NCBI GenBank assembly: GCA_014529385.2
Contig: CM043949.1
Span: forward strand, 107,084,054 to 107,146,053
DNA length: 62,000 bases
Direction: 5' to 3'
DNA from: Adiantum capillus-veneris
Taxonomy: Eukaryota; Streptophyta; Polypodiopsida; Polypodiales; Pteridaceae
The position numbers and the translations under genes were made by a program. Each line of letters starts with the position of its first letter. Position 1 is the first letter of the stretch. The notes under the pieces are model-generated. The model searched no databases. It was given only the letters and a program-made list of their open reading frames with translations, and was not told where the DNA came from. Positions 11,161 to 22,670 of the stretch are shown here, piece after piece.

Positions 11161-12498
11161 ACCACTTTAAGCGTCTTAGCACCTCATGCTTGGGTACAAT
11201 TCCCACCTCGAGGTTAGCGATAGCTTGCGTAAGGTCAAAGGACCTTTTAACACTAACTTTTGGAGGTCTTTAATGAAGCTAACCCTAAGGTCTTTTAAGC
11301 TCCATTAAGTAGCATTGCTCTTTGACAGACCATCTCCCATTTGGACCCCTTTACCATTGGCCCCGTGTTGAGATAGATCCGTAAGCACATGTCTATATTC
11401 TAACCCTTGTTCCTGTTTATTATCCCACATTAAATGATCAGTTTAATATGAGAAAATCATTTGGGTTGGTTAGATATTAGATTTTATGACACAAAATGAG
11501 CACCCAAAGAAGAAAAATCCAATATATTATTACATGCTCTGATGTGTTTAAGAAAGTTCTTGCTCTTGGTAGTAGCCCCTTGCATCAATTCTTTGAGCTC
11601 CATCAACGGATCACTCAAAGGTAGCAATTTGACTTTTCCTCATAAGCAGCAATAATTACCTATAAATATGCATATAGACCTATCTTCAACCTTCCAATCA
11701 CATGCACCACAAAAGGAGGACATGAAATCTAAGCCACCTAAATTATGGATCAAGCATTTTCCATGGTAGAGTGCAAGTATAGAGTCATGCTTCAAGATTG
11801 TTGCATTTGGATAAGTGCAACAAATAGATAGACAATAATGCTCAATTTTAGAGAATCCTCCTTTTCAAAAAACAATGCAAGGATGTTGTTGGCCCTCGGA
11901 ATTGTTGGCACTTCCAATAATGGAAGGTACTTCTAAAGGTCTAGTGATTTGAGCATTTGTAGTACATTTTTCAATATGCATAGCCATTGCATCCATTTGT
12001 TGACTTTCATGGCTTAAATGCATGATATTCACACAATCTCCTAAAATACATAATGGGATCCTCTGCAAAGATCAATGAACCCTAGCTCGTGTTGTTTCTC
12101 GCCTAGCTTTTTTAGAAACATTTCACAATTTAGCTCCATGTGCATATCCTAGGGACAAAAATCGTGGTCCGAACACCATCTGTGTGAAATACAAAATTTT
12201 AAAGAGTAATCACTGAGGGCGACTGGTTTAACAACAACCAAAAGGTTGTCAATAAATTTGTATCTCCAAATAGGAAGATTTACATCTATCTAATATGAGC
12301 TACCAATCTACTTGTCCCTAATCATTTATGTCACATAAGTTTGGTATTTACTATTCATTCTGTATCTCCCTCCTCCCCCCCCCCTCTCTCGCTACCTCTC
12401 CTTTTGTCTCTCTATCCCTTTCTATATTTTTTTATGTTTTCTTTTTTGTTAATGCCCTATATCTCTTATCTCAAAAACCTTGTCCCCTCCTCTCTCTC
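11161..12498. other. Unclassified spacer
   Basis: About 1.3 kb without a convincing ORF. It holds a CT-rich, poly-C-containing tract at about 12360-12425, and ends in CTCTCTCTC directly against the G2 LTR. I recognise no coding motif on either strand. Confidence 0.5.
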
Positions 12499-12746
12499 TG
12501 TTAATCCTCACGGCTCACGGACACCCTATCACCTACGAGACGGACGTTGTAACCTACGGTGGACATTGTATTATTTATTTGGTAGAGTCAGGTACTGGGC
12601 TTGTCGGTCCAATAGGAAAAGGGTAAGAGTGATCGCCGATGAGAGGCGCACTCTAATTGGGACATTCAAGGGATTAGTTGGTTAAGCATGGGCGCCCAAG
12701 TGTGAATGGGTTGAGATCATATAAAAGCCAACTAAACCTAAAATTC
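12499..12746 (+). repeat. 5' LTR of G2, truncated
   Basis: TGTTAATCCTCACGG to AAAATTC matches the first 247 bases of the 3' LTR (22671-22917), including the TATA box TATAAAAG near 12721. After AAAATTC the two diverge completely and the 5' copy runs straight into gag. The rest of the LTR, the primer site and the leader are deleted. Confidence 0.88.
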
Positions 12747-15700
12747 GGAGACTCCCTCAGTGAGCCCCATTGATCCTCCATATGTTGTTTCGCCAGGAGC
12801 CTCAGTACAATCTGAGCCCACAAGTGGCAGCTTTACCTTCCTAGATCTAGCTCATCTTTCTCTTAATGACACTACGGCTACCATGCATATCCCAGTGGTG
12901 AGCATGACAAGAAGTATACCATGGAGTTCATTTGTTAACACTGCGCCGATGCCTAGTAGCACAGTGCCCCCAACTATACCTACATGTATGTATCAATCGT
13001 GTGCACCTGTCGTACCTCAGCCTCATGTAGCTCCTACACCTCCGATTATTCCAAGAGATTACAATCCACAATGGCATTACCCAAGCTCTTATACAAGTGG
13101 AGCCATGCCATTAAATAATAACATGCCATATCAGGCACCCCCTATGCCTAGGGCCACGCCTGTAAACTTTGGACCACCGTCTGATACACCACCATTCGAA
13201 ATATGGGACCCAAGAGCCGCGCGTATGCCAAGGCCAAGGCCAACTCCCATCTTACATGTGGTTCCAGGAGCACATACACCCATTATACCTGCTCAAATAG
13301 GAGATTTGGCAGCATTTGCTCAAACTATCGGTCGCTCTATTGCGGAAAACATGCGTAGTGCACCTGATAGAGAGCCTAGGAGCAAGGCAGTTCAAGTAGC
13401 TAAGCTCACACAGAAATTCAATGGAGACGGAGATGCTAGAAAGCATATGGAAGTCTTTGAACATGTGTGCGATTCCTTGGAAGAGCACAATGAGCTACAT
13501 AAGTGTAAGGCTTTGAGTTTGACCCTAAGCGAAAAGGCTGGAGATTGGTATAGAACCTTAGGAGTAGAATAAAAAACGATCTACTCTACTCTTAGGAGAC
13601 TGTTCTTAAAAGAATACATACGAAAGGGAGTACTTTGGGGTGTAGCCTCTCAGCTCCAGAAAGCCCAACGAGAAGAAGGTGAATCCGTGAGAGACTTCAT
13701 TAGTCGCCTAAAGAATTTGAATTCTCGATGCAATCCAAACGAGCGATTCAACAACAACCAATTGCTCGATAGATTCATTAGGGGACTACGACATGAAAGT
13801 ATCTATAATGGCCTAGTCATTAGAGGTATCCCTACTTGGGAAGCAGTCACCATGAATGCAATCCAATTGGAGAATAATTTAATGATTGCAGGAGAAAGAG
13901 TGTCTGCCGAGCCGAAGTCTAGTAGCTCGCAAGCGTCAGGGCATGAGCCAATGAAGATAAAGCCAATCGTGAAAGAGCAAACGATATCTGAGATGACTTT
14001 GGCAGATCTCACCAAGGCCATCCAAGAAAGCCTTAGGGGTAATCGTTCTCCACAAAACACTCATATGTATCCAAGAAGGGAGCAACAATGGTGCTCAATT
14101 TGCTTGGGCGCACATACTACGAGTGAATGCCCTACTTTCAGAGTAAAGTTTAACGGGACTTGTAACGTGTATGGTAGGTATGTCCATCAAGCGAAGGATT
14201 CCCTAATGCTTAAACGCATCATGGAAAATAGACCGCCTATAGCTTGGGCAGACTCACCTCGAGTTCCTTCATTGATGCCTACCCCACCCATGGAGCAACA
14301 GTTGCCATTACAGCACATGGTCCCTAGAACCCAAAATGTGGTCCAAACCACACCGTTGCCACCTCCAGTGCTAGGACCACAACCCCCTCATCCAAGAGTT
14401 ACACCTATGAACCAAATAGGTTGCGAGTCATCTAGTACTTATGTAGATTGCGAAGAGGACATAGACTCTAGTATCACCTATGGAGTCGACATGCTTGAGG
14501 AGTGTCCCATGTACTATATGGAAGACCATTGGGGACAAATCAAACCGGTATATCAAGCTACTGCGCTAGCAGCAAGAGGCCAAAACATTAATAGTTTTGC
14601 CAGGAGACCACCTCTTCAGTGCTACGAATGTGGTGGACCACATCGAGTAGCTGAGTGCCCCATTAGAATGCAAAAGAATGTTGCACTAATGCAAACAAGT
14701 TAAGGGAGTGCATTGGCAATGCCAATACTCACTTGTAATCGTTGTTGCATAGATCATTTGATCGCACAGTGTCCTAACAATCCAAACGCACCGAAACTTA
14801 CACCATTGAACTTAATAGAGATTGTTGATGGGACACCACCCACTATAAACATAGCACCAGTGAATGCACTCACACGGTCGATGCTCCAAAAGCAAAATGA
14901 CATCCTCGAAGAGAGAGATGCAGCATCCATTGGCCGAGCGAGAAAGAAGAAAACATGAAGAAAGAAATCCCTTAATGCTTCTAGTTCAAAACCTAGTTCA
15001 AAGACTAACATAGGGATAGGAGAGGATCCCGTGTATATGAATGACCCTGAGGATGACTCAGATTCGATAGAGACCACGGAGACCAAAACTGTTACTACAA
15101 AGGAAAAAGCTACTGAGGAGTATCACGAGAGGAAATTACGACGAACACCAATAGAGTATTCAAAGTTAAACCACCCAGTTGCGAACCCCCAAGATAAGCC
15201 AAGAGAGACAAAAAATGAGGATTGCAAGAGAAAGATTGTAACCTATCCAAACCCAACAGTGGAAATTGAACGAGTCCAACAACTGAGGGGTTTGGTGGAA
15301 GAAACTCAACGAACATTAGAACCTGAACCCAAACATATCCAGATGTCGGACATAGTGTTTCCCACACAAGTTTAACCTCACAAGAACTACAGGCCATTAG
15401 CTATACCCAGTATCATTCGGGAAGAGAGTGAGGGTAGGACATCTGAAAGTGGACACATACCTTTCCTACTAGAGAGAATGTTTGGTGAGGGAATGCCCGA
15501 CCCCCTTGAGGAAGTGGAGATTCCATCTTCACCATTCTCTTGTCAGGGTCCTACGTCCCACAAGATGCCATTAAATCTTGCCAAATTGATGGATTTCATG
15601 TCTTCAGAAGTTAGAACCACCATCATGTCCAAACTATATAAAGACCCCGAGCTAGTCTCAGCTCTTCGAGCCTTCCTCAATGGAGAATTACTGGCCGGAT

Positions 15701-15789
15701 TACCACAGTTTGCACATATGAACAAACCTGACTCGGTAATGAATGATGAGGAACATTTAGCACCACCATCTGACCTAGCGGGACATGAA
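12747..15789 (+). pseudogene. G2 gag, 5'-truncated, three CCHC-like zinc knuckles
   Basis: The frame is open from the LTR junction with no native start codon; the first in-frame ATG is near 12880. A Pro-rich N-terminal part is followed by the gypsy gag core: LTQKFNGDGDARKHMEVFEH near 13400, then FISRLKNLNSRCNPNERFNN and LLDRFIRGLRHE near 13700-13790. Three zinc knuckles follow at 14092-14130 (CSICLGAHTTSEC), 14620-14658 (CYECGGPHRVAEC) and 14734-14772 (CNRCCIDHLIAQC). All have C-x2-C-x3-H-x4-C spacing, one residue shorter than the standard knuckle. In-frame stops are TAA 13570, TAA 14701, TGA 14956 and TAA 15373; the same frame resumes after each. Confidence 0.85.
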
Positions 15790-16170
15790 TCTGTAATTGA
15801 AGTACCCGTTAACAAGTTGGGGCAATACTTTGAAGGTGAGGAATCTAATCCTACTCTACCAATCACTACTAAAGGATTAACTGTAAAGGGGGTCCTTGAC
15901 AGTGGTGCGGGAGTCAGCATGGTGACAAAGAGTTGTTGGGAGTCTATGGGGCAGTGGTGAAAATGGCTAATGGATCTATTGTTACGCCTATTGGAATGCT
16001 AAAGGATCTCAGAATCAAGGTCTTGGGACACAAGGTAAGGTAGACTTTCATTGTTATGGATTTTTCCAAGCATCCTATGTCATTTGAGATGATCTTAGGG
16101 CGTCCATTCATGAGGGAAGCAAAAATGGTGCATGACTGGTCCAAAAACCACGTCTACTTACAGTTCCAAG
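15790..16170 (+). pseudogene. G2 protease 1 (retropepsin-like)
   Basis: VLDSGAGVSMVTKSCW near 15890 carries the aspartic protease DSGA site, and MILGRPFMREAK near 16090 is the second conserved block. Between them the frame shifts at about 15945, after which pol continues in the new frame. A TAG stop follows at 16041. This is the normal position of the Ty3/gypsy protease, between gag and RT. G4 has a counterpart with DRGA. Confidence 0.82.
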
Positions 16171-17126
16171 ACTCTGTCATTCGAGTTGATCTTTTAAGTG
16201 GTCGAACGCATCCTCTAGGAAATAAATTCATCATTGATAATCGATCAGACACAACAATTCACTCAGCTCCATTACAGTATTGTTACACGTGTAACGAAGA
16301 CACGAATATTGGGGAGAACTCTCCTTATATGGATATCCTACCCGGAATGGCTGAGTCAGACAATGTCGATTGGGTGCACCTAGCGGAAATTATAGATATA
16401 TGGGGAGCTAGAGGAACAACCTGGGTAACACCAGATGGGGAAGAGATACCACACATTGAACCAGTAAACATGTTAGGTCTAGCACATGTAACATCCGATG
16501 ATAAGAAAGAGGCACACCTACCTGAGAGTGAAACCGATGATTCCTCAAAGGCTTCAGGCCAATACACATCAGAAACGGAATCTCAGGGAGAAATGGATTC
16601 AGAACCTGAAGAAACATCGAGTGAACCAAGTATAGAAACTGAACACTCAAGGCCTAGTACGACCATCTATGGTAATTTATATGAGAGTGAAGAAGATACA
16701 AGCGAAGACCTATCAGGCGAGTCGAGTTCAAACATTTACCAAAATCAAAACCTTAACAAGAAACAAAGGTCATATAAGAGACGACGATATCGAGCAAATG
16801 TGAGAGCTAGGATAAACAAGGAAAGATCTACTGCAGAATGGCTTAGCTATCTAGGGGCATGTGATGCTCATCGAAATCTAGTAGACAATTGGGGTGAACA
16901 TCTCCAGAGTGTCATGTGGTGCAGCCCGCGACCCATTGACCTCGCTCAATTGGAGGTTACAGAGCCGAAATTGAGTCGAACTATAAGAAGACGTCAAAAC
17001 CGAGAGTTAGCACAACAACAAAAGGAGACAGAACTAAAAGAAAGGTCTCCGTCAGGATAAGAGCCTGCAGACTTACATACGGCTCCTGAACATTTTAAAT
17101 CTTATACCACGGGGGAGCGAAAGGTT
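16171..17126 (+). pseudogene. G2 acidic linker between protease 1 and RT
   Basis: The linker is about 300 codons, in frame with RT, ending at a TAA at 17058 and resuming. It is rich in Glu, Ser and Asp (for example SETESQGEMDSEPEETSSEP near 16570) and ends with a basic Arg/Gln-rich part. Part of it corresponds in position to the linkers of G4 (56948-56586) and G5 (59326 on). I know no function for it; it may be a spacer of the polyprotein. Confidence 0.65.
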
Positions 17127-18700
17127 GTGTATGCCAAAGCCCAACGAATACCTACCAATGGAAGCAGTGGAGTCTTTGATGGTCCAGCGGTAGTTAAAGA
17201 GATAGAATTAGCAGAACCAGGTGAGGAGTCTAAACTAGTCTTTATTGCTCAAGACCTTACCGAAACTGAAGAGGCTGTACTTAAGAAGCTCCTCAAGGAA
17301 TACAAGGATATCTTTGCTTGGACATATCATGACATGAAGGGCGTTCCACCTTCTGTGGTGCAGCATACAATTCCCATGATCAACATTGCTAAACTCGTCC
17401 AGCAACGACCCTATCCAATGAATCCTAAGTACGCCAAAATTGTACAAGAGGAGATTGAAAAACTTATCCAATGTGGATTCATATACCCTATTGAGCACTC
17501 AGAATGGGTTTCTCCAATAGTCGACCTCAAGAAAGTTAATGCAGCTACTAGGAGAGATCATTATCCCTTGCCATATTCAGAACATGTGCTTGAAAGAGTT
17601 GTGGGCAAGGAAGCTTATAGCTTTTTAGATGGGTACTCTGTTTACAATCAAATCACAATTGCATTAGAGGACCAAGCTAAAACTGCTTTTATCACAGAGT
17701 TTGGAGTGTTTGCATTTCGTGTTATGGCTTTTGGCTTAACAAATGCCCCTGCTACATTCCAACGATTAATAAACACTGCGTTTAAAGAATTTCTAAGGGA
17801 GTTTTGTGAAGCTTTCTTAGACGACCTTTGTGTTTATTCTTCTTGGGAGAAGCATTTGTTATATCTACGAAAAATATTTGAAAGGTGCAGATTTTATCGC
17901 ATCTCATTGAACCCTTTCAAATGCCAATTTTGGGTTAAGCATGGAGTCATTCTAGGGCATATAGTGTCCAAGAACGGGATATCCACAGATGAGAGTAAGA
18001 TTAAAGCCATTGCCGATTTGCCACCACCTACGAACTATAAAGGAGTTCAAAGATTTATGGGCCATGCTGGTTATTATCGAAGGTTTATTTTAAACTTTGC
18101 CGAGATAGCGCGTCCATTGTACAAGCTTCTTATCGAGTTTCACTGGACGGAAGAATGTCATCGATCTTATGAGTTATTAAAGAAGGCCCTAACAAGTGCT
18201 CCAATCCTGCGAACACCTGATTGGAATGTACCTTTTCATGTGCATATTGATGCATCAAATTTTGCTATTGGGTGTGTTCTAACTCAACCAGGAGAACATA
18301 AATTGGACTACCCTATTAGCTTTGCAAGTCGCCAATTAAATGATGCCGAGATGAACTACACTACTACAGAGTGCGAAGGTCTAGCTATGATTTACGCAGT
18401 AAAGAAATTTCGCTATTACCTTCTTGCTACCAAGTTTGTGTTTTATGTTGATCATCAAGCATTGCTATATTTGGTAAACAAGCCGTGTTCCACAGGTCGA
18501 ATTACACGATGGTTGTTAATTCTTCTTGAGTTTGACTTCACCGTTGTTGTGAGGCCTGGGAGGAAACATGTCATGGCGGATCATTTATCTTGTATCCCTA
18601 ATGGCGAAGCTCCTACGGGGGTTGATGATGAATTGCCTGATACTCCTTTGTTCATTGTTGAGACAATGCCTGAATGGAGTGAAAATATTGTGAACTTCTT
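17127..18700 (+). pseudogene. G2 reverse transcriptase and RNase H
   Basis: RT copies the element RNA. Visible blocks are EIEKLIQCGFIYPIEHSEWV, AYSFLDGYSVYNQI (first catalytic Asp), MAFGLTNAPATFQRL and AFLDDLCVYSS (FLDD catalytic pair). Compared with G5, 13 codons are missing in frame between WVSPIV and LKKVN near 17520. That segment holds the basic PKKNGKLR-type residues that contact the incoming nucleotide. RNase H follows with HIDASNFAIGCVL, TTTECEGLAMIY, FYVDHQALLYL and ADHLS, all four acidic positions present. The frame has no internal stop from 17127 to 19661. Confidence 0.9.
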
Positions 18701-20015
18701 AGTTAATGGTTTTCCACCCAAAGAGCTGCGAAAAGATATAGCTCGAAAATTAATCAAGGAATGCGAACCCTATTGCTTACTGGCGGGAACTCTCTATAAG
18801 AGAGGAAAAGATGATGTTCTTAGACGTTGTGCCCGCGAGGATGAGTATTTATATATTCTACAAGAGGCACACATGGGCGTAGCTAGTGGTCACTTTTCAG
18901 GAAAGTTGACTGCCCAAAAGATCTTACAGTCAGGCTATTGGTGGCCCACTCTGTTTAAGGATGCATCACTTTTTGCAAAGGGATGTGATGAATGCCAATG
19001 CTTCAAGAAGCCACAAAGAAGTGATAGGATGCCTCTACATCCCATCAAGATAACCCAACCATTTGAAAAGTGGGGCTTAGACTTTGTAGGACCGATTAGT
19101 CCGGCTGCACGTAACACGCAATCACGATATATCATTGTGGCTACCGACTATGTAACCAAATGGGCTGAAGCAAAAGCAACACGAAAGGCGGATGCAAAAA
19201 CAACAGCTAAGTTCCTCTTTGAGAACATTATCACACGTTTTGGATGCCCCTTTGAACTTGTGAGTGAGAATGGAACTCATTTTATAAATGAAGTAATAAA
19301 AGAACTCAAATCAAACTTCATGATATCTCACCACAAGTCTACACCCTATTATCCCCAAGAAAATGGCCAAGCTGAGAGTACCAACAAAACTCTCATCTCC
19401 ATTTTGACAAAGACAGTTGAGGCTCATCGCACTGATTGGGACCTAAAGCTTACATCAGCTTTATGGGCTTATCGTACTGCGTATAAAGTTGCTATTAATT
19501 GCACACCGTTTAAGATGGTGTATGGCCAAGAAGCAGTTATGCCATGGGAGTTTGTCATTCCTAGTCTTCGAGTAGCTTCTCAAGAAGGTTGGGATGGTAA
19601 CCCCTTAGTGGAGCGATTATATATCCTGGAAAGGCTAGATGAAGAGAGGCAATTAGCCGTGTGAAATTCTCTAGTGGAGAAGGATAGGAGAAAGAAGTGG
19701 TTTGATAGCCATTTAAAGGATAAAGACATCAAGGTTGGTGATAAAGTTCTTATGTACGGGGTACGTAATGAAAAGAAGAAATTGAAATACGCTGGTAAGG
19801 GACCATATCGAGTGTGTGAAATTACCCCGCAAGGTACCATTCGTGTGGAGACTCTAGATGGAGTTGAAACCATTGGATTCCTTAATGGGAGTAAATTCAA
19901 AAGATATTATGATCCTCTAAACCAGGAAGAGTTGCAAGCCATCCATCAAAAGAAGGCTGCCAAGGAACAAGCAGAGCTTAAAAAAATCCAAGCAAGAGTT
20001 GAGGCTCGAGAATGA
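18701..20015 (+). pseudogene. G2 integrase
   Basis: The zinc domain is AHMGVASGHFSG...CDECQCF near 18870-19010. The core has IIVATDYVTKWAEAK (first Asp), then ELVSENGTHFINE, where the second catalytic Asp of the usual SDNGTHF is Glu, and NGQAESTNKTL (third Glu). The C-terminal domain near 19700-19930 has KVGDKVLMYG and GKGPYRVCEI. TGA stops lie at 19662 and 20013, both plausible decayed CGA codons. The frame continues through the second stop into the next domain. No chromodomain follows. Confidence 0.88.
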
Positions 20016-20639
20016 CAACAACGTCTTAGACGCCAACCACAGGCTAATCTGGGAATCACGCAATCATTTTTCGAGGACAGAGATGACGACTCATTAGAAT
20101 CTGAGCCACCCCTACGATACCCAATTGAGCTAAATAGCCCCTATGGGAAAGTACTATACAATGCCTTATTAGATACGGGAGCTAAACACAATTTGTTATC
20201 CTATGGAGTTTGGTGTCAATTAGGGAAACTGACCCTATCCCCGAGTACGATGCAAGTCAAGGGCATTAATAAAAAGAAAACTGCTATTCTTGGATTCCTT
20301 CAGACCCCTGTTGTCTATGACAATGGAAGCATAGTGCAGAGGTTTCTAGTCATGCCCGCGGGAGCTATGGAAGGCAACGTAAACCTGGGACGCACGTGGA
20401 TGTTGGAAACCAAATGCATTATTGATTGGGATACTGGTAGTGTCACGACGTGACCACCGACTCTTACCCCCATCATTCAAGCAAAGTCACCTACGTTGCA
20501 AACTCTAGCAAAGTTGAAGGATAGCCAACATTCACAAGCCAAGGTGGTTAACTCGTCTTTGCCGGCTACCCATGAACCTCCCACTTCAACACTTGTAGTT
20601 GAAGCAAGCAGTAATATTGCAAGTACTCAACCGATATGA
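20016..20639 (+). pseudogene. G2 second retropepsin-like domain and P/S/T-rich tail, after integrase
   Basis: The pol frame continues past the integrase C-terminus. Residues encoded at 20160-20400 have LLDTGAKHNLLSYGVW (an aspartic protease DTGA site) and, about 70 residues later, NLGRTWM (the LGR block), ending in IDWDTGSVTT. After the TGA at 20451 the same frame reads on as a Pro/Ser/Thr-rich tail to the TGA at 20637. Gypsy elements normally have one protease, upstream of RT. A colinear degenerate counterpart is present in G4 (56405-56105). Whether it ever cut peptides or served a structural role is unknown. Confidence 0.7.
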
Positions 20640-20647
20640 TCTACCCA

Positions 20648-20660
20648 AGGAAGGGGGGAG
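20648..20660 (+). other. Internal polypurine tract of G2
   Basis: AGGAAGGGGGGAG follows the pol stop within ten bases and is followed by TGTTTGTGG. It looks like a functional 3' polypurine tract and resembles the tract of G4 (AGGAGGGGGGAG then TGTT). It could be an internal second tract, or the true 3' end of an older element whose LTR began at 20661. Confidence 0.6.
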
Positions 20661-20741
20661 TGTTTGTGGACATCCATTATTCACTTGCTTCCCTCTCAAC
20701 CTTTCTCCCTGACCTCTTAATCTCCAATCTTAGGGAATGTA

Positions 20742-20749
20742 TATATAAA
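20742..20749 (+). promoter_or_regulatory. TATA-like box upstream of the G2 extra ORF
   Basis: TATATAAA lies 137 bases before the ATG at 20886, in an AT-rich stretch with no ORF. It is the strongest TATA match near the extra ORF and could drive a separate transcript, or be the promoter of an LTR-like sequence beginning at 20661. Confidence 0.4.
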
Positions 20750-20885
20750 GCCTTATACTCACAAAAACAAGATAAAAATGTAAAAGAGCAAGAGCCATAA
20801 CACAAATCATAAAAACAAATTATGCACAAGAACACGACCCTTGTAATATTTGCACTCTAACCATCATCTATTTGCGTGTACAGAT

Positions 20886-21308
20886 ATGGCTAGTACGCTA
20901 GAGTCATCCACTCCTGCCTTGGGTGAGAGGTACCCTCGTTACTTCTCACAAATATTTCACATGGTCTTTCCAGTGCTTGCATGTGAATGGGATTTGATAG
21001 GTACGCTAGCATGTGAGAGGAATTTTGAGGAGTTAGAATGGCTGATACGTCTCTTGACCACGTCTGATCCATACTTAGTAGAGAGCGTTTCTCCCATTGC
21101 ACAAGCCTACCCTTTTGACCAATATGACTATAGGCGTCTAGTGACCTTCTTAGTAAACATGGGCACCTATGATGAAGAAGAAAATTTACAGGACTACACG
21201 GATGGCACATATGGTCTCATGGATGATGACTTTGTTTATCTCGACGACGAGGATAGGGGTTTAGCCTTAGGGTTTCCCCCCAACCTCTACAATATCCTAT
21301 TCCCTTGA
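20886..21308 (+). CDS. Extra ORF of G2 (140 aa, unknown)
   Basis: An uninterrupted ORF from an ATG at 20886 to a TGA at 21306, in the same strand as gag-pol and between pol and the 3' LTR. I do not recognise the family. The N-terminal two thirds look helical and hydrophobic-amphipathic (FSQIFHMVFPVLACEWDLIG, LEWLIRLLTT). The last third is very acidic (YDEEENLQD, LMDDDFVYLDDEDRG). There is no signal peptide or clear membrane span. Several Tat/Athila-type gypsy elements carry an additional ORF here, so this may be one of that kind. It is intact while the upstream polyprotein has nine stops, but it is short enough for that to be chance. Confidence 0.55.
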   Translation: MASTLESSTPALGERYPRYFSQIFHMVFPVLACEWDLIGTLACERNFEELEWLIRLLTTSDPYLVESVSPIAQAYPFDQYDYRRLVTFLVNMGTYDEEENLQDYTDGTYGLMDDDFVYLDDEDRGLALGFPPNLYNILFP

Positions 21309-22657
21309 CTCTCTAGGGGAGTGCAAATAATTAGGTTAGGGTTCCTTATGTTTTTTGTTGTGTTCAATAAGTGTTGGTACCTTTTCCCACTAATGTGCCT
21401 CCTGGAGGTATTCCTTTTGTTTCCTAGTGTGTATAGGAGCGTGTTGCTATTGATAGGATTTGGACCTTCATGAAATCTTTATCTCGACTCACTCTTCAAA
21501 TCAAGCGCGACCATCAACACAAACAGGTGTTTCTTGTCCATTAGCATTGCCCCTTATCTTTTTTGCATCTATGATTGTCTGCTTTGATTGTGATTGGTAG
21601 GATAATATCCAGCACATTTGCTTAGTAACAAACATTTAATTCAATGTAATTTTTTGTCATAATCACTTGTCTAGGTTTAAAAATCAACCAGTCCGACTAA
21701 GCTAGTTTGACCAAGTTAGGTGTTAGAGATCTTCTCTTAATACCATGGGGAATGCCTTCCTAATAATCAATGGTTCCTTAGGTTCTTAATCCGATTTAGG
21801 CAGCATTGTGTGACATGTACTAGGGATTTCTAGTGGGCTTGACTCTATTGACCTTTCGCTTAAGTATTATAAAGGGAGTTTACTAGTGTGATGAGCCTGG
21901 GGAGGTGTATCAGTGTTATATGACCCCCCAAAGTTACAAAATTAAAATGCTGAAAATGAACAAACAAAAAATCAAAGTGCCACAATGTAAAATCTTAAGC
22001 TGGAAGAGAAATCTCAGCTTGATTTGGTACTTCACTCACATGTATTGCCTATGGTACTAGAGCCCTAGAGGTTCCCAGTGTGGACACTTTTCCTTGAAAA
22101 GCAAAAAACCCAAGGCATACAAAATAAGCACACACATCAAATTGAATCACTGTGAAAACACTTTGGGGGGTCAAAGAAAAGGTAATCAGTCAGGCGATGA
22201 TTTCATGAGAAATTCCTTTTATCGTAGCTTAACTACAAGGTCCTCTAGGTATAGCCTCTAGTCAGCCCTCGAACATGAAATACTTGGCTCTCGCGATTAA
22301 ACAACTTAATTAACCAGAGAAAATTAAGAAGCTTACCCATGGTATTAATAGTCGATCTCTAGTGCCTTTCGACCGTTAAATTAGAGACCCCAGACTTGTT
22401 TAATTTTTTACCTTTACATCTGTTTATGCATTTGCAATTTAATGCTTATTGCCGACAAATTGTTTAAAATTTTGTTACCAATCAATTGTTTGCCTAAAAT
22501 TGCATATGCTTTTTAATCGCTTATGAAAATGCAATTACTATGCAATGCTGTTTGATTTTGCAGTGACTAATGAAGGCTAAGGACATTCATCTCAAATGCT
22601 CTTCCACCTCGACCAACGAGCTTCAACTCAATAGCTTCCGAGGACGGAATCTACATC
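21309..22657 (+). other. Non-coding 3' spacer of G2
   Basis: About 1.35 kb between the extra ORF and the 3' purine tract. It is AT-rich, with no ORF longer than chance and no repeat I can see. It is assigned to G2 only because it lies between pol and the matching LTR. Confidence 0.5.
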
Positions 22658-22668
22658 AGGAAGGGGGG
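22658..22668 (+). other. 3' polypurine tract of G2
   Basis: AGGAAGGGGGG lies two bases before the LTR start TGTTAACC, the expected plus-strand primer position. Confidence 0.8.
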
Positions 22669-22670
22669 CA

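Noticed and set aside
12341-12685. ORF of 114 codons crossing the start of the G2 LTR
   Set aside because: It spans a poly-C/CT tract and the LTR boundary; composition is low-complexity and there is no motif.
20661-20885. A separate solo LTR (TGTTTGTGG to TGTACA)
   Set aside because: It has a purine tract, TG...CA ends and a TATA-like box, but no second copy in the window and no target duplication. Kept only as an alternative in the findings.
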